DNA of 54,642 bases from Acidimicrobiaceae bacterium (GTDB lineage: Bacteria > Actinomycetota > Acidimicrobiia > Acidimicrobiales > Aldehydirespiratoraceae). The notes beneath the pieces were generated by a model. The model saw only the letters and a list, made by a program, of their open reading frames with translations. It searched no databases and was not told the origin of the DNA. The DNA lies in NCBI GenBank assembly GCA_002729125.1, contig PBTQ01000035.1:1-54642 (forward strand). Direction: 5' to 3'. Below are positions 24,063-32,559 of this stretch, one piece after another. Each line of letters opens with the position of its first letter. The first letter of the stretch is position 1. The translations under genes and the position numbers were made by a program.

Positions 24063-25130
24063 ATGGGAGGCGCCGTCGACTGGGGCGTCGCCCGCACGAT
24101 CGCTGCGAAGGTCGCAGGGCGCGAGCCCTACCAGGCCGGGCGGTACCGCGACGGGCTCGAAGAGGACTTTGCCCGCTACACGGCGATGGCAGAGGACCTC
24201 GTCGCCGAGTGCACTGGTCTCCGGTCGCTCGACGGCAATGCGCGTGGCTGTGTCACCAACCGTGAGGGTTGGGTCGATGCGAACCTCGCCAGCTTTCAGC
24301 GGCTCCTGAAACCGATCACCACCAAGCTCGACGACAAGATGGACGGCAGGGAATCCGTTCTCGGTCCCAAGATTGCGGGTGCCGAGCTCGGTGCGATGCT
24401 CGGCTGGATGTCGACGCGGGTGCTCGGCCAGTACGACCTGCTGGTCATCGAGGACGAGAACCCCGAAGACCAGGACCTCGTCTACTACGTGGCGCCCAAC
24501 GTCTTGATGCTCGAACAGCGCTATGCGTTCCCGCCCCAGGAATTCCGCCTTTGGCTGGCGCTGCACGAAGTCACCCACCGGGCCCAGTTCACCGGTGTGC
24601 CGTGGATGCGCGAGCACTTCCTCGGCCTCGTCAACTCCACGGTGGACTCCGTCGATCCTGATCCGAAGCGGTTCCTCGCTGCGGCGCAGCGCCTGCTCGA
24701 AGCCCGCAAGCGCGGGGAAGATCCGATGGACCAAGGCGGCATGATGGCCCTGTTTGCGTCGGAGGAGCAGCTCGAGGTGATCAACGAGGTCGCAGGCTTG
24801 ATGAGCCTGCTCGAAGGCCATGGCGACATCACGATGGACCGAGCCGGCAAGGATCTCATCCCCTCCCAGGAGCGGTTTGCTCGGGTGTTACGCAATCGCC
24901 GCCAGGGTGCGAGCGGGTTCACAAAAGTCTTCCAGAAACTCGCCGGTCTCGAGGCGAAGATGAAGCAGTACGCCGAGGGCGAGCGCTTCATCCAGTCGGT
25001 CGAGGGGCATGGTGGCACGGAGCTCCTCGACAAGGCGTGGGCCGAGCCAGCCAACGTCCCGTCGATCACTGAGATCCGCGATCCATCGCAGTGGATCGAA
25101 CGGGTCGGCGCCTCGGCGCCTGCCGCCTGA
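24063..25130 (+). CDS. Zinc-dependent metalloprotease, coenzyme F420 biosynthesis-associated family (DUF2342)
   Basis: The 355-residue protein carries the gluzincin motif LHEVTHRAQF (HExxH) near residue 163 in a mostly helical protein. It starts VDWGVARTIAAKVAG and includes GLMSLLEGHGDITMDRAG, which supplies a downstream Glu/His as possible third ligand. This is the DUF2342 family, which tends to occur in F420-producing actinobacteria, hence its name; its substrate is unknown. It lies between a small membrane protein (one-base gap) and tilS (4-nt gap), so it is inside an operon. Zinc peptidase chemistry is inferred from the motif alone. Confidence 0.82.
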   Translation: MGGAVDWGVARTIAAKVAGREPYQAGRYRDGLEEDFARYTAMAEDLVAECTGLRSLDGNARGCVTNREGWVDANLASFQRLLKPITTKLDDKMDGRESVLGPKIAGAELGAMLGWMSTRVLGQYDLLVIEDENPEDQDLVYYVAPNVLMLEQRYAFPPQEFRLWLALHEVTHRAQFTGVPWMREHFLGLVNSTVDSVDPDPKRFLAAAQRLLEARKRGEDPMDQGGMMALFASEEQLEVINEVAGLMSLLEGHGDITMDRAGKDLIPSQERFARVLRNRRQGASGFTKVFQKLAGLEAKMKQYAEGERFIQSVEGHGGTELLDKAWAEPANVPSITEIRDPSQWIERVGASAPAA

Positions 25131-25134
25131 TCCG

Positions 25135-26022
25135 ATGACCATCGCGGAGCTGCTCGGTCGTTGCAGCTTCCCGGACGGGCACCTTCAACTCGGCGTCAGC
25201 GGCGGCGCAGACAGCGTCGCCATGGCCGTGCTCGCTCGCGCGGCCGGTCGCTCGTTCACGATCTGGCACGTCGACCACGGCGTCCGTCCCGGTTCGGCTG
25301 ACGATGCGGCGTTCGTCGGCGATCTCGCCACCGAGTGGGGGGTGCCGTTCGAGTATCGACGCCTTGATCTTGATCCCTCTCCGAACTTCGAGGCGATGGC
25401 GCGACGCCATCGGTATGACGTGTTGCCCGCCGACGTTTGTGTTGCGCACACGGTGAACGATCGAGCCGAGACAGTGCTGCTCAACCTCTTCCGCGGTGCC
25501 GGCTTGACCGGCACCGCAGCACGGATGGATCGGGCCCATCGCCCGATCCTTCATCTCACCCGAGCCGACACGGTGGCGGTGTGCACCGAGGCCGGGGTCG
25601 TGCCGCGTCACGACCCGACCAATGACGACATGGCGATGACCCGAAACGCCGTCCGACACCGACTCCTCGGCGAGATCGCCGAGGTGTTCGAGGTCGACCC
25701 GATCCCGTTGCTCAACCGCCACGCTGATCTCGTGGCTGATGCGCTGGCATTGATCGAAACGGCCGCAGCCGAACTCGATCCCACCGACGTCCATGCCCTC
25801 CGGTCAGCCCCTCGAGCGGTGGCGTCCGAGGCGTTGCGTGCCTGGATCCAGCGGGAGTCCGGCGACCCGTACCGGGTCGATACGGCGACCATCGAGCGGG
25901 TCTGGCAGGTCGTAGCCTGCGAGCGGCGAGCCGCTGAGACCGTCGGCGGGCATCGGGTCACCCGATCGAAGGGACGGCTGTCGTTCTCGGTAACCTCGGC
26001 TCATGGACAAGCCCGCAACTGA
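25135..26022 (+). CDS. tilS: tRNA(Ile)-lysidine synthase
   Basis: The start is the ATG at 25135 (MTIAELLGRCSF). The 295-residue enzyme modifies C34 of the CAU-anticodon tRNA-Ile to lysidine so that it reads AUA. The PP-loop is LGVSGGADSVAMAV, followed by IWHVDHGVRPGS, VAHTVNDRAETVLLNLFRGAGLTG and DPTNDDMAMTRNAVRHRLL, all characteristic. It is a short form that lacks the long C-terminal domain of E. coli TilS. Its 3' end overlaps a small ORF in another frame. Confidence 0.93.
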   Translation: MTIAELLGRCSFPDGHLQLGVSGGADSVAMAVLARAAGRSFTIWHVDHGVRPGSADDAAFVGDLATEWGVPFEYRRLDLDPSPNFEAMARRHRYDVLPADVCVAHTVNDRAETVLLNLFRGAGLTGTAARMDRAHRPILHLTRADTVAVCTEAGVVPRHDPTNDDMAMTRNAVRHRLLGEIAEVFEVDPIPLLNRHADLVADALALIETAAAELDPTDVHALRSAPRAVASEALRAWIQRESGDPYRVDTATIERVWQVVACERRAAETVGGHRVTRSKGRLSFSVTSAHGQARN

Positions 26023-26152
26023 CACCGCCAAGCTCCTCGGTTACTGGGAGGAGTGGGAGAAGGGCGAGACACCCCCCGGCAAGGTCCTCGCCAACCTCAA
26101 GACCGCCGGCATGCCCGAGTTGCTGCGGTCGCTAATCGAGGACGCCTCCTGA
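26003..26152 (+). CDS. Small acidic hypothetical protein, 49 aa
   Basis: The ATG at 26003 lies within the last codons of tilS in another frame. The product starts MDKPATDTAKLLGYWEEWEKG and ends MPELLRSLIEDAS: amphipathic, no Cys, no membrane segment. It looks like a genuine protein by composition and by its placement in the operon. It is not in the ORF track because of length. No function can be assigned. Its stop overlaps a CTG that may start the Nudix gene. Confidence 0.6.
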   Translation: MDKPATDTAKLLGYWEEWEKGETPPGKVLANLKTAGMPELLRSLIEDAS

Positions 26153-26886
26153 GCGATTCGGGTCACGACCCGTTTGCGCCGCCTCCCGGGCGAGGTGGAC
26201 CGCAGATCATCCCTCGTCCTCTCTCGGCCCGACTCGGTGGACCGGCACCGTGGGCCGGGATCGACCCGTCGCGTCGCCGGCCGTCGCTCGGTCACATCGT
26301 CGATCGGCTTACCGCACGGCGCGACCCGATCACGCTCGGCGAGGTCCCCGACGAGGCACGCGACTCAGCCGTGTTGTGTGTGCTCTTCGAGGAGCAGGAC
26401 GGCCCGCATGTCCTCTTGACCCGTCGATCACCGACGATGCGCCACCACGCCCACGAGATCTCCTTTCCGGGCGGTCGCCGCGACGGCACCGATCCCGACC
26501 TTTGGAGCACAGCGTTGCGTGAAGCTGAGGAGGAGGTCGCGCTCGACCCGTCGTCGGTGGTGCCGGTCGGTGGGCTCGACCGCTTCATCACCGTTGGATC
26601 CCGCACCCTGATCCACCCCTATGTTGCGGTCAGCGAGTCTGTGCCGAAGGTGCATGTCGCGTCGCCCGGCGAGGTCGAGGCGATCGTTCACGTGTCACTC
26701 GCTGAACTGTTGAGCGATGTCGTGTGGCGCGAGGAGATCTGGACCTGGCAGGGCGCCACGCCTCGAGCGCTGAGCTTCTTCGAGGTCCCCGGTGACACGA
26801 TCTGGGGAGCCACCGGATCGATGCTGCGCCAGCTGCTCGCGATCGCCACCGGAACCGACGACTCCATCCTCGGCGGCCCGGGCTGA
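26053..26886 (+). CDS. Nudix hydrolase, probable CoA pyrophosphatase (NudL-like)
   Basis: The Nudix box GX5EX7REUXEEXGU is clear as GGRRDGTDPDLWSTALREAEEEVAL, preceded by LLTRRSPTMRHHAHEISFPGG, which is the UPF0035/CoA-diphosphatase motif. It probably cleaves CoA or acyl-CoA to phosphopantetheine and 3',5'-ADP. The start is a problem: the only conventional start in frame is the GTG at 26053, whose first 32 codons coincide with the 49-aa ORF in another frame and look non-coding. A CTG at 26149, overlapping the upstream TGA as CTGA, would give a natural N-terminus (SDSGHDPFAPPPG). I keep the GTG as conventional and think the CTG more likely. Confidence 0.83.
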   Translation: MGEGRDTPRQGPRQPQDRRHARVAAVANRGRLLSDSGHDPFAPPPGRGGPQIIPRPLSARLGGPAPWAGIDPSRRRPSLGHIVDRLTARRDPITLGEVPDEARDSAVLCVLFEEQDGPHVLLTRRSPTMRHHAHEISFPGGRRDGTDPDLWSTALREAEEEVALDPSSVVPVGGLDRFITVGSRTLIHPYVAVSESVPKVHVASPGEVEAIVHVSLAELLSDVVWREEIWTWQGATPRALSFFEVPGDTIWGATGSMLRQLLAIATGTDDSILGGPG

Positions 26887-26982
26887 GACCGTCGCATGAG
26901 CAAGGCCGGGAGGGGGAGCGAAGGCCGCCCACGAGATGGACGCAGCACGGCGATTCGGCTTCTGAAGCCCCCTCTCGGCGGC

Positions 26983-26988
26983 TAGCAT
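26983..26988 (+). promoter_or_regulatory. Putative -10 element of the guaA operon
   Basis: TAGCAT lies 44 nt upstream of the 46-codon ORF that leads into guaA; a Shine-Dalgarno (GGAGAGGGA) lies in between. Confidence 0.35.
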
Positions 26989-27032
26989 CGCTCTTTTCCT
27001 CCCCGCGCCCGGCGGGGGACGGAGAGGGACTC

Positions 27033-27173
27033 ATGGCCGAAGTGCAGATTGAGCGAGGCACCGTTGCTCGTCGGGCGGACGAGCCCAACGACGGAACGCA
27101 GCGAACGCTCGTCCCCGTTGAGGGCCGCACCGACGTGAGGGCCCTTTGGCACCCGGAGGTCCTCGTTCGATGA
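27033..27173 (+). CDS. Small hypothetical protein leading into guaA, 46 aa
   Basis: The ATG at 27033 has the good Shine-Dalgarno GGAGAGGGA. The product [20 protein letters not shown] ... LWHPEVLVR is charged and soluble. Its TGA overlaps the guaA ATG (ATGA), so it would couple guaA translation. It may be a small protein or a leader peptide; nothing in the sequence decides. Confidence 0.55.
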   Translation: MAEVQIERGTVARRADEPNDGTQRTLVPVEGRTDVRALWHPEVLVR

Positions 27174-28747
27174 CCGCAACGCCAGGTCCCGATGGCGAAT
27201 TCAACAAGGTGTTGGTCGTCGACTTCGGTGCCCAGTACGCCCAGTTGATCGCCCGTCGGGTGCGTGAAGCCAACGTCTATAGCGAGATCATCTCGCCCCG
27301 CTCGACCGCCGCCGAGATCGCGGTGAAGGCGCCCATCGGCATTATCTTCAGTGGCGGCCCCGATTCCGTGCATGCCGAGGGAGCCATCGCCATCGATCCC
27401 GCGGTGTACGACCTCGACATTCCGATTCTTGGCATTTGCTACGGCGCTCAGCTGATCGCCCAGCAGAACGGCGGCACGGTCGGTCGCACCGATCGGGGCG
27501 AGTACGGCCGTACGGTCCTTACCGTCGAGGGTGACGGCGGCACCCTGCTGTTGGGCACACCTACCCAGCAGAACGTCTGGATGTCGCATTTTGACGCCAT
27601 CACCGTGCCGCCCGATCGCGTCACGCCCACGGCGTCTACCCCCGACGCTCCTGTCGCTGCGTTTGAGTCGGTCGAGCGCAAGCTGTACGGCGTGCAGTTC
27701 CACCCGGAAGTCATGCACACCGAGCACGGCCAGCATGTGATCGAGCGCTTCCTTCGCGAAGGGTGCGGCACGCCGGGCGACTGGACCATGGCCTCGATCA
27801 TCGACACCTCGGTTGAGCAGATCCGCCAGCAGGTCGGCGACAAGCCGGTCATCTGTGCGCTGTCCGGTGGTGTTGATTCTGCGGTTGCTGCTGCGCTCGT
27901 GCACAAAGCCATCGGCGATCAGCTCACCTGTGTGCATGTCGATACCGGTCTGATGCGCCTGAACGAGGCCGACCAGGTCATCGAAACGTTCGAGAAGAAC
28001 TTCGGCGTGCGGCTGATCTTTGTCGATGCCTCGGAGCGCTTCTTCGCCGCCCTTGCCGGCGTCACCGAGCCCGAGGCCAAGCGCAAAGCGATCGGAGAGC
28101 TTTTCATCCGGGTATTCGAGGATGCCAAGTCCGAAGCGGCTGGCGGCTCCGATGGTCGCCGCGCCGAGTTCCTTGTGCAGGGAACGCTGTATCCCGACGT
28201 CATCGAGTCGGGAAGCGAGCATGCCTCCACGATCAAGAGCCATCACAATGTGGGTGGCCTGCCCGAGGACATGGAGTTCGAGCTCGTCGAGCCGCTCCGC
28301 AGCCTCTTCAAGGACGAAGTCCGGCAGGTTGGTTCCGAGCTCGGCCTCCCCGAGGACATTGTGCAGCGGCAGCCCTTCCCTGGTCCGGGTCTCGGTGTTC
28401 GCATCATCGGTGAGGTCACGCCCGACAAGGTCGAGACGCTCCAGCGCGCCGATTTCATCGTGCGTGAGGAGCTGGCCAAGGCCGGCCTTGAGCGTGAGAT
28501 CTGGCAGTCGTTCGCCGTGCTGCCCGACATTCGCAGTGTCGGTGTCATGGGCGACGAACGCACCTATGGCTACCCGGTCATCATCCGGGCGGTCACCAGC
28601 GAGGACGCGATGACCGCCGACTGGGCCCGCATCCCCTACGACGTGCTCGAAGCGATGAGCAGCCGCATCATCAACGAGGTGCCTGGCGTGAACCGTGTCG
28701 CGTATGACGTCACCTCGAAGCCGCCCGGCACCATTGAATGGGAGTAG
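27170..28747 (+). CDS. guaA: GMP synthase (glutamine-hydrolysing)
   Basis: The ATG at 27170 ([20 protein letters not shown]) overlaps the small upstream ORF. The 525-residue enzyme converts XMP to GMP. The class I amidotransferase domain (1-210) has the nucleophile in [13 protein letters not shown] and the His/Glu pair in [11 protein letters not shown]. The ATP-pyrophosphatase domain has the PP-loop [13 protein letters not shown]. The C-terminal dimer domain ends [20 protein letters not shown], the standard end of GuaA. The DinB-like gene starts 4 nt later. Confidence 0.97.
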   Translation: MTATPGPDGEFNKVLVVDFGAQYAQLIARRVREANVYSEIISPRSTAAEIAVKAPIGIIFSGGPDSVHAEGAIAIDPAVYDLDIPILGICYGAQLIAQQNGGTVGRTDRGEYGRTVLTVEGDGGTLLLGTPTQQNVWMSHFDAITVPPDRVTPTASTPDAPVAAFESVERKLYGVQFHPEVMHTEHGQHVIERFLREGCGTPGDWTMASIIDTSVEQIRQQVGDKPVICALSGGVDSAVAAALVHKAIGDQLTCVHVDTGLMRLNEADQVIETFEKNFGVRLIFVDASERFFAALAGVTEPEAKRKAIGELFIRVFEDAKSEAAGGSDGRRAEFLVQGTLYPDVIESGSEHASTIKSHHNVGGLPEDMEFELVEPLRSLFKDEVRQVGSELGLPEDIVQRQPFPGPGLGVRIIGEVTPDKVETLQRADFIVREELAKAGLEREIWQSFAVLPDIRSVGVMGDERTYGYPVIIRAVTSEDAMTADWARIPYDVLEAMSSRIINEVPGVNRVAYDVTSKPPGTIEWE

Positions 28748-28751
28748 GGCT

Positions 28752-29318
28752 GTGAGCCTTGATGCTGGGGCGTATCAGCGGGCGGCAGCGCGCTTCGGCG
28801 AGACCATCGTCGAGTTGGCCGATGAGGAGTGGGAACTCACCACGCATCCCGACGACTGGACGGTGATCACGACGGTCGCCTGGGTCGTCGTCGGCGACGC
28901 CCAACTGGGCGCTGCGGCAGGGGGCGAGGCCCTGCAGTCGGTCGGTGAGTTCGATGCGGCGGTCCTCGGTGGGAATCCCGTTGCGGCTTGGCGGGGCACC
29001 GCGGTGGGCGCCATCGGAGCGCTCCACGACATCGATCCGGCCGGCACGATCGTGCCTCACGAGCAGGGGCCGATTCTGCTCGGTGATCTGCTCGCCCAGC
29101 GCATCAGCGAGAATCTGGTTCGGGCGTGGGATATCGGGCAGGCCACGGGCCGTTCGGTCGAGCTACCCGAGGATCTCGTCGATGGCTGTCTGGACTTCTG
29201 GGCCGAGCATGCCGACGCTGTGCTCGCGGGAGGCGTTCTGCCCGATCAGCCGGTTGCACCTCCGACCGATGCGTCGATCGTCGATCGTTTCCTCGCTCTG
29301 ATGGGGCGCAGCGCCTGA
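28752..29318 (+). CDS. DinB/maleylpyruvate-isomerase-like protein (TIGR03086-type)
   Basis: The start is the GTG at 28752 (MSLDAGAYQRAAARFGETI), 4 nt after guaA. The 188-residue four-helix protein follows the mycothiol-dependent isomerase/DinB family: DDWTVITTVAWVVVGDAQ in the second helix and LVRAWDIGQATGRSVELPEDL near the end. The family's metal-binding histidines appear lost: the usual VAH reads VAW and the usual LVHxWD reads LVRAWD. It may therefore be a non-catalytic relative. Function unknown; the family hints at mycothiol use in this organism. Confidence 0.72.
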   Translation: MSLDAGAYQRAAARFGETIVELADEEWELTTHPDDWTVITTVAWVVVGDAQLGAAAGGEALQSVGEFDAAVLGGNPVAAWRGTAVGAIGALHDIDPAGTIVPHEQGPILLGDLLAQRISENLVRAWDIGQATGRSVELPEDLVDGCLDFWAEHADAVLAGGVLPDQPVAPPTDASIVDRFLALMGRSA

Positions 29319-29347
29319 TTGTCGCTGGCGAAGCCGGGTGAAGGCTC

Positions 29348-29391
29348 GTTCACTGAACGTTCAGCTTCTGCGCCGAAACGGTTCACTCCAG
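29348..29391 (+). promoter_or_regulatory. PHO-box-like repeats upstream of pstS
   Basis: Units at 29348 (GTTCACTGAAC), 29359 (GTTCAGCTTCT) and 29381 (GTTCACTCCAG) fall on one 11-nt register, with the slot at 29370 degenerate. They end 27 nt before the putative -10, in the position expected for activation by a PhoB/PhoP-type regulator. The downstream gene is a phosphate-binding protein. Confidence 0.7.
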
Positions 29392-29418
29392 CGACCCTTG
29401 GTGGAGATGTGGGATCCG

Positions 29419-29424
29419 TACCGT
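29419..29424 (+). promoter_or_regulatory. Putative -10 element of pstS
   Basis: TACCGT ends exactly 7 nt before the ATG at 29432, which favours that ATG over the GTG at 29423. Confidence 0.45.
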
Positions 29425-29431
29425 GCGCGGC

Positions 29432-30523
29432 ATGCATACCGCCAAAGTTCAGCGAGCCGGCGTGCTCGCCACCCTGCTCACCATCCTTGCGCTCTTCGTT
29501 GCGGCGTGCGGCGACGACGCAACCGCCACCGACGACACCGGCAACGCGACCTCTTCGGTTGCCGTCTCAGGCGAGATCGAGGGCGAGTTTCTCGTCTCCG
29601 GATCCTCGACAGTGTTCCCCATCGTGTTGAAGCAGGCCGAGGTGTTCGGCGCTGAGAACAGCGGTGTCGCCATCGCCGTCGAGGGTCCAGGTTCGGGCGA
29701 CGGGGCCAAGAAGTTCTGCGATGGCGAAGTCCCGATCACCAACGCTTCCCGCCTACTGAAGGACGAGGAGATCGAGATCTGCGAAGCGAACGGGATCTCG
29801 TTCATTGAACTCCGGCGCGGTATCGACGGGATCTCGGTCATCACCTCGACCGAGAACAGCATCGGCTGTGTTTCGTTCAACCAACTGCACGCCCTGATCT
29901 CCGAGGACGCGACCGGCTCTGCGAGTTGGGCCGATGGCAATGTCTTGCTTGCCGAGGTCGGCTCCACCGCAGGTGAACTCCCTGATCTGCCTCTCGACAT
30001 CTTTGGTCCAGGTGAGGAGTCCGGCACGTTCGATTCGTTCGGCGAAATTGTCATGGATTCGGTTGCCAAGGGAAAGACTGGCCTCGACATCAATACCCGC
30101 GAGCTGAGCGACTCGATTCGGCCGGACTACACGTCGTCACCGAACGACAACATCATCCTCGAGGGCATCTCGTCGAGTCCTTCGAGCCTCGGGTGGGTGG
30201 GCTTCGCGTTCGCCAAGGAAGCCGAGGAGGCCGGTGACGTGAAGTTGCTCGCCGTCAGCCAGCAGGACGGTGGCGAGTGTGTGACGCCGAGTCCGGAGAC
30301 CATCGCCTCGGCGGAATTCCCGATCGCCCGTTTCCTCTACACCTATGTCAATGCCGAGGCTGCTGCGGCCGATCCAGCGGTTGCGGCCTTCGTTGACTAC
30401 ATGATGAGCGACGAGGGCCTGAAGGCCGTCTCCAACGCCTGCTATATCGACCTCGTTCCTGCCGATCAGGCGCTTGCTCAGGCGATTTGGGCGAACCGGA
30501 CAACCGGGCGCAGCTGGGGCTGA
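29432..30523 (+). CDS. pstS: Phosphate ABC transporter substrate-binding lipoprotein PstS
   Basis: The 363-residue protein (ATG 29432) has a lipoprotein signal with lipobox FVAACGDD. The phosphate-binding fold starts LVSGSSTVFPIV and continues with VEGPGSGDGAKKFCDGEVPITNASR and GPGEESGTFDSF, the loops that hold phosphate in PstS proteins. It captures phosphate outside the membrane. pstC, pstA and pstB do not follow; a bidirectional hairpin and convergent phoU-nptA genes do, so the permease is elsewhere. The three-unit 11-bp repeat upstream fits phosphate-starvation control. Confidence 0.93.
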   Translation: MHTAKVQRAGVLATLLTILALFVAACGDDATATDDTGNATSSVAVSGEIEGEFLVSGSSTVFPIVLKQAEVFGAENSGVAIAVEGPGSGDGAKKFCDGEVPITNASRLLKDEEIEICEANGISFIELRRGIDGISVITSTENSIGCVSFNQLHALISEDATGSASWADGNVLLAEVGSTAGELPDLPLDIFGPGEESGTFDSFGEIVMDSVAKGKTGLDINTRELSDSIRPDYTSSPNDNIILEGISSSPSSLGWVGFAFAKEAEEAGDVKLLAVSQQDGGECVTPSPETIASAEFPIARFLYTYVNAEAAAADPAVAAFVDYMMSDEGLKAVSNACYIDLVPADQALAQAIWANRTTGRSWG

Positions 30524-30548
30524 GCCGAACCAGATTCTTGATCCCCTA

Positions 30549-30587
30549 CGCGAAGAAGCCCCGGCGCACTGCCGGGGCCTCTTCGCG
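30549..30587. terminator. Strong bidirectional terminator between pstS and phoU
   Basis: A 17-nt stem (CGCGAAGAAGCCCCGGC against GCCGGGGCCTCTTCGCG, one mismatch) with loop GCACT lies between the two convergent genes. Confidence 0.8.
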
Positions 30588-30620
30588 TTCAGGTTCGGTG
30601 ATCGGTCGGATGTCTGGTGG

Positions 30621-31298
30621 TCAGTCGTCGAGGTCGACGTTGCCGCCATCTTCGTAGCCATGGTGCTGGAGCGGCTCGGTCGCGGTCGTGACCACTCCTG
30701 CGACGTTGGCGACGATGCGCTTCCAGTACCGGAAGAGAATCGCTCGGGGCACGACCTCATGGCCGGGTTTTTCGGAGTGCATCAGATCCCGGATGTGGCC
30801 CGTGAGCTCATCTTGGAGTGCCTTGCAGCGTTCTCGGAGAGAAGCAGCGCCAACCTCGTCGGCCTGAGCGAGAACATCGGCGGCCTCGCCGAGCATCTCG
30901 CTGATCGTCCGTCGGTAGCCGACTAGTAGATCGAGATCCTTGGCGTTGCTGAGATCTGCGCCGTCTTCGGCCAGGTAGAGGATGTTCTTGCTTTGGTCGC
31001 CGATTCGTTCGATCTTCTTGATCAGCAGAATCAGGCCGAGAACCTCACCGATGTCGCCACTTCCCTGCACGCTGACGTGCACAACGAGTTGGCCTCGGAG
31101 CTCTTGTTCGGCTGCGTTGATGCGCGCGTCGGTTCGCCGGACGTCCTCGCCGACAATGTCGAGGTTCGCCCCACCAAGGAGCGCGGTCGATGCCATGTCG
31201 AAGCTATATCGGGCGTCGGACACCATGGAGACCGTCCGAGCCGTGATGAGGTCGAGGCCGCTGTCGCCTTCGCCTCGTCGAAAGAACGTCATGACCAT
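30621..31298 (-). CDS. PhoU domain protein
   Basis: The 225-residue all-helical protein has the PhoU metal-cluster pattern in IKKIERIGDQSKNILYLAED (E/D-x-x-x-D motif) and repeated heptads elsewhere. PhoU proteins restrain phosphate uptake and PhoR/PhoB-type signalling. Here it follows the Na/Pi cotransporter gene by 40 nt, and such PhoU-like proteins often partner Na/Pi transporters. The start at 31298 is chosen because AAGGAG lies 8 nt before it; an ATG at 31292 is in frame. It is convergent with pstS. Confidence 0.87.
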   Translation of the reverse strand: MVMTFFRRGEGDSGLDLITARTVSMVSDARYSFDMASTALLGGANLDIVGEDVRRTDARINAAEQELRGQLVVHVSVQGSGDIGEVLGLILLIKKIERIGDQSKNILYLAEDGADLSNAKDLDLLVGYRRTISEMLGEAADVLAQADEVGAASLRERCKALQDELTGHIRDLMHSEKPGHEVVPRAILFRYWKRIVANVAGVVTTATEPLQHHGYEDGGNVDLDD

Positions 31299-31338
31299 CG
31301 GGTCGCTCCTTGCATGTTTGCTATCAGTTTCGCGCTCT

Positions 31339-32475
31339 TCATCGGAAGATCGCCACGCCCATGAGCGGGATCACGATGAATAAGATGATGACGTACGCAA
31401 CCGCCATCGTATGCCGTTCTACGGCCAGGTCAGCCATGCGCTCTGCGGCACGAAGCGGGATCGCTCGGATGCTCGGCATCGGATACAGGAAGACGATGCC
31501 GATCACATTGAACGTGGTGTGAACAAGCGCGATCGTCAGCGCATCGACCGAACCCGACGCAAGCGCGGCGAGCAGCGCAGTTATGGTCGTGCCGACGTTG
31601 GCACCGAGGGTCACCGGGAAGATGTTGCGCAGCGTTACGACTCCTGCAGCTGCAAGCGGCACCATGATCGAGGTTGTGATGCTCGAGGATTGGACGGCGA
31701 TCGTGACGACGAGTCCGACGAGCATCGCCACGGCTCCACCACCGCTCCCCAGAACGGCGTTGAGCGATCGTTCCACCCGGTCCGCAACGAGTTGTTTCAT
31801 GTTGCGGGTGATGAAGGTGAGCGCGGCGAGCACCACGAGCAGCCCGAGGATCACCATCGCCGTGCCGAGGAAGTTCTCCACGAGCCCGAGGTCTCCGAGC
31901 AGATCCTTGCTCCAGCCCACCGGCTCTTTCACCCACTGTTTGATCGGGCTTTTCCACTCGCTGCCGGCCGACCCGCCGAGGGCTTCGGTGATCGACTCGG
32001 CGATCGATGACAACACGCCGGTAGCCAACTCGATCGGCAGCAAGATCAGCACGGCGAGCAGGTTGAAGAAGTCGTGCACGGTCGCCGCAGCGAACGCCCG
32101 CTTGAACTCGTCGGATTGCCGGATCGAGCCGAGCGACACGAGGGTGTTCGTCACGGTGGTGCCGATGTTGGCGCCCATGATCATCGGAACGGCCGCATCG
32201 ACGCCGAGCGCACCCGAGGCGACTAGTCCGACGACCACGGATGTGCTTGCCGAAGAGGACTGAACGAGAACCGTGCCGAGGATGCCGACGAACAGCCCGG
32301 CGATCGGGTTGTTGACGCTCTCAAAGAGGCTGGCCTGGGTGTCGGCCCCCATCACCTTGATGCCTGATTCGAGCATCGAGACGCCGACAAGGAAGATGTA
32401 GATCAGTGCGACGACCAGCACGGCGCGCGCCGGTGTGGGCAGGCCCTGCTCTGTTGTCGCCGTCGGCCCTGCCAT
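31339..32475 (-). CDS. Na+/phosphate cotransporter family protein (NptA-like)
   Basis: The 378-residue membrane protein contains two inverted Na_Pi_cotrans repeats, each with the diagnostic QSSS loop: VLVQSSSASTSVVVGLVASGAL and VAVQSSSITTSIMVPLAAAG by pattern, together with MIMGANIGTTVTN and VTLGANVGTTITA. It would import phosphate driven by sodium. GGAGGAGG precedes the ATG, a -10-like TACGTT lies 29-34 nt upstream of the start codon, and a PHO-box-like repeat sits just upstream of the expected -35. The PhoU-like gene follows in the same unit. Confidence 0.92.
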   Translation of the reverse strand: MAGPTATTEQGLPTPARAVLVVALIYIFLVGVSMLESGIKVMGADTQASLFESVNNPIAGLFVGILGTVLVQSSSASTSVVVGLVASGALGVDAAVPMIMGANIGTTVTNTLVSLGSIRQSDEFKRAFAAATVHDFFNLLAVLILLPIELATGVLSSIAESITEALGGSAGSEWKSPIKQWVKEPVGWSKDLLGDLGLVENFLGTAMVILGLLVVLAALTFITRNMKQLVADRVERSLNAVLGSGGGAVAMLVGLVVTIAVQSSSITTSIMVPLAAAGVVTLRNIFPVTLGANVGTTITALLAALASGSVDALTIALVHTTFNVIGIVFLYPMPSIRAIPLRAAERMADLAVERHTMAVAYVIILFIVIPLMGVAIFR

Positions 32476-32503
32476 GACGCCCTCCTCCCGGTTCCGCGGC
32501 GAG

Positions 32504-32509
32504 AACGTA
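32504..32509 (-). promoter_or_regulatory. Putative -10 element of the Na/Pi cotransporter operon
   Basis: TACGTT on the minus strand, with a Shine-Dalgarno between it and the ATG at 32475. The PHO-like repeat lies about 28 nt further upstream. Confidence 0.4.
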
Positions 32510-32537
32510 GCACCTCGTCACCCTGCCTGCCGCTTGC

Positions 32538-32559
32538 GTTCACCGTCTGTTCACGTGGT
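32538..32559 (+). promoter_or_regulatory. PHO-box-like tandem repeat upstream of the Na/Pi cotransporter
   Basis: GTTCACCGTCT and GTTCACGTGGT are adjacent 11-nt units. They lie 63-84 bp upstream of the cotransporter start and overlap the beginning of the response-regulator remnant. The repeat reads on the strand opposite to the cotransporter. Confidence 0.6.

Noticed and set aside
26630-28246. 538-aa minus-strand ORF
   Set aside because: Antisense to the Nudix gene and guaA.
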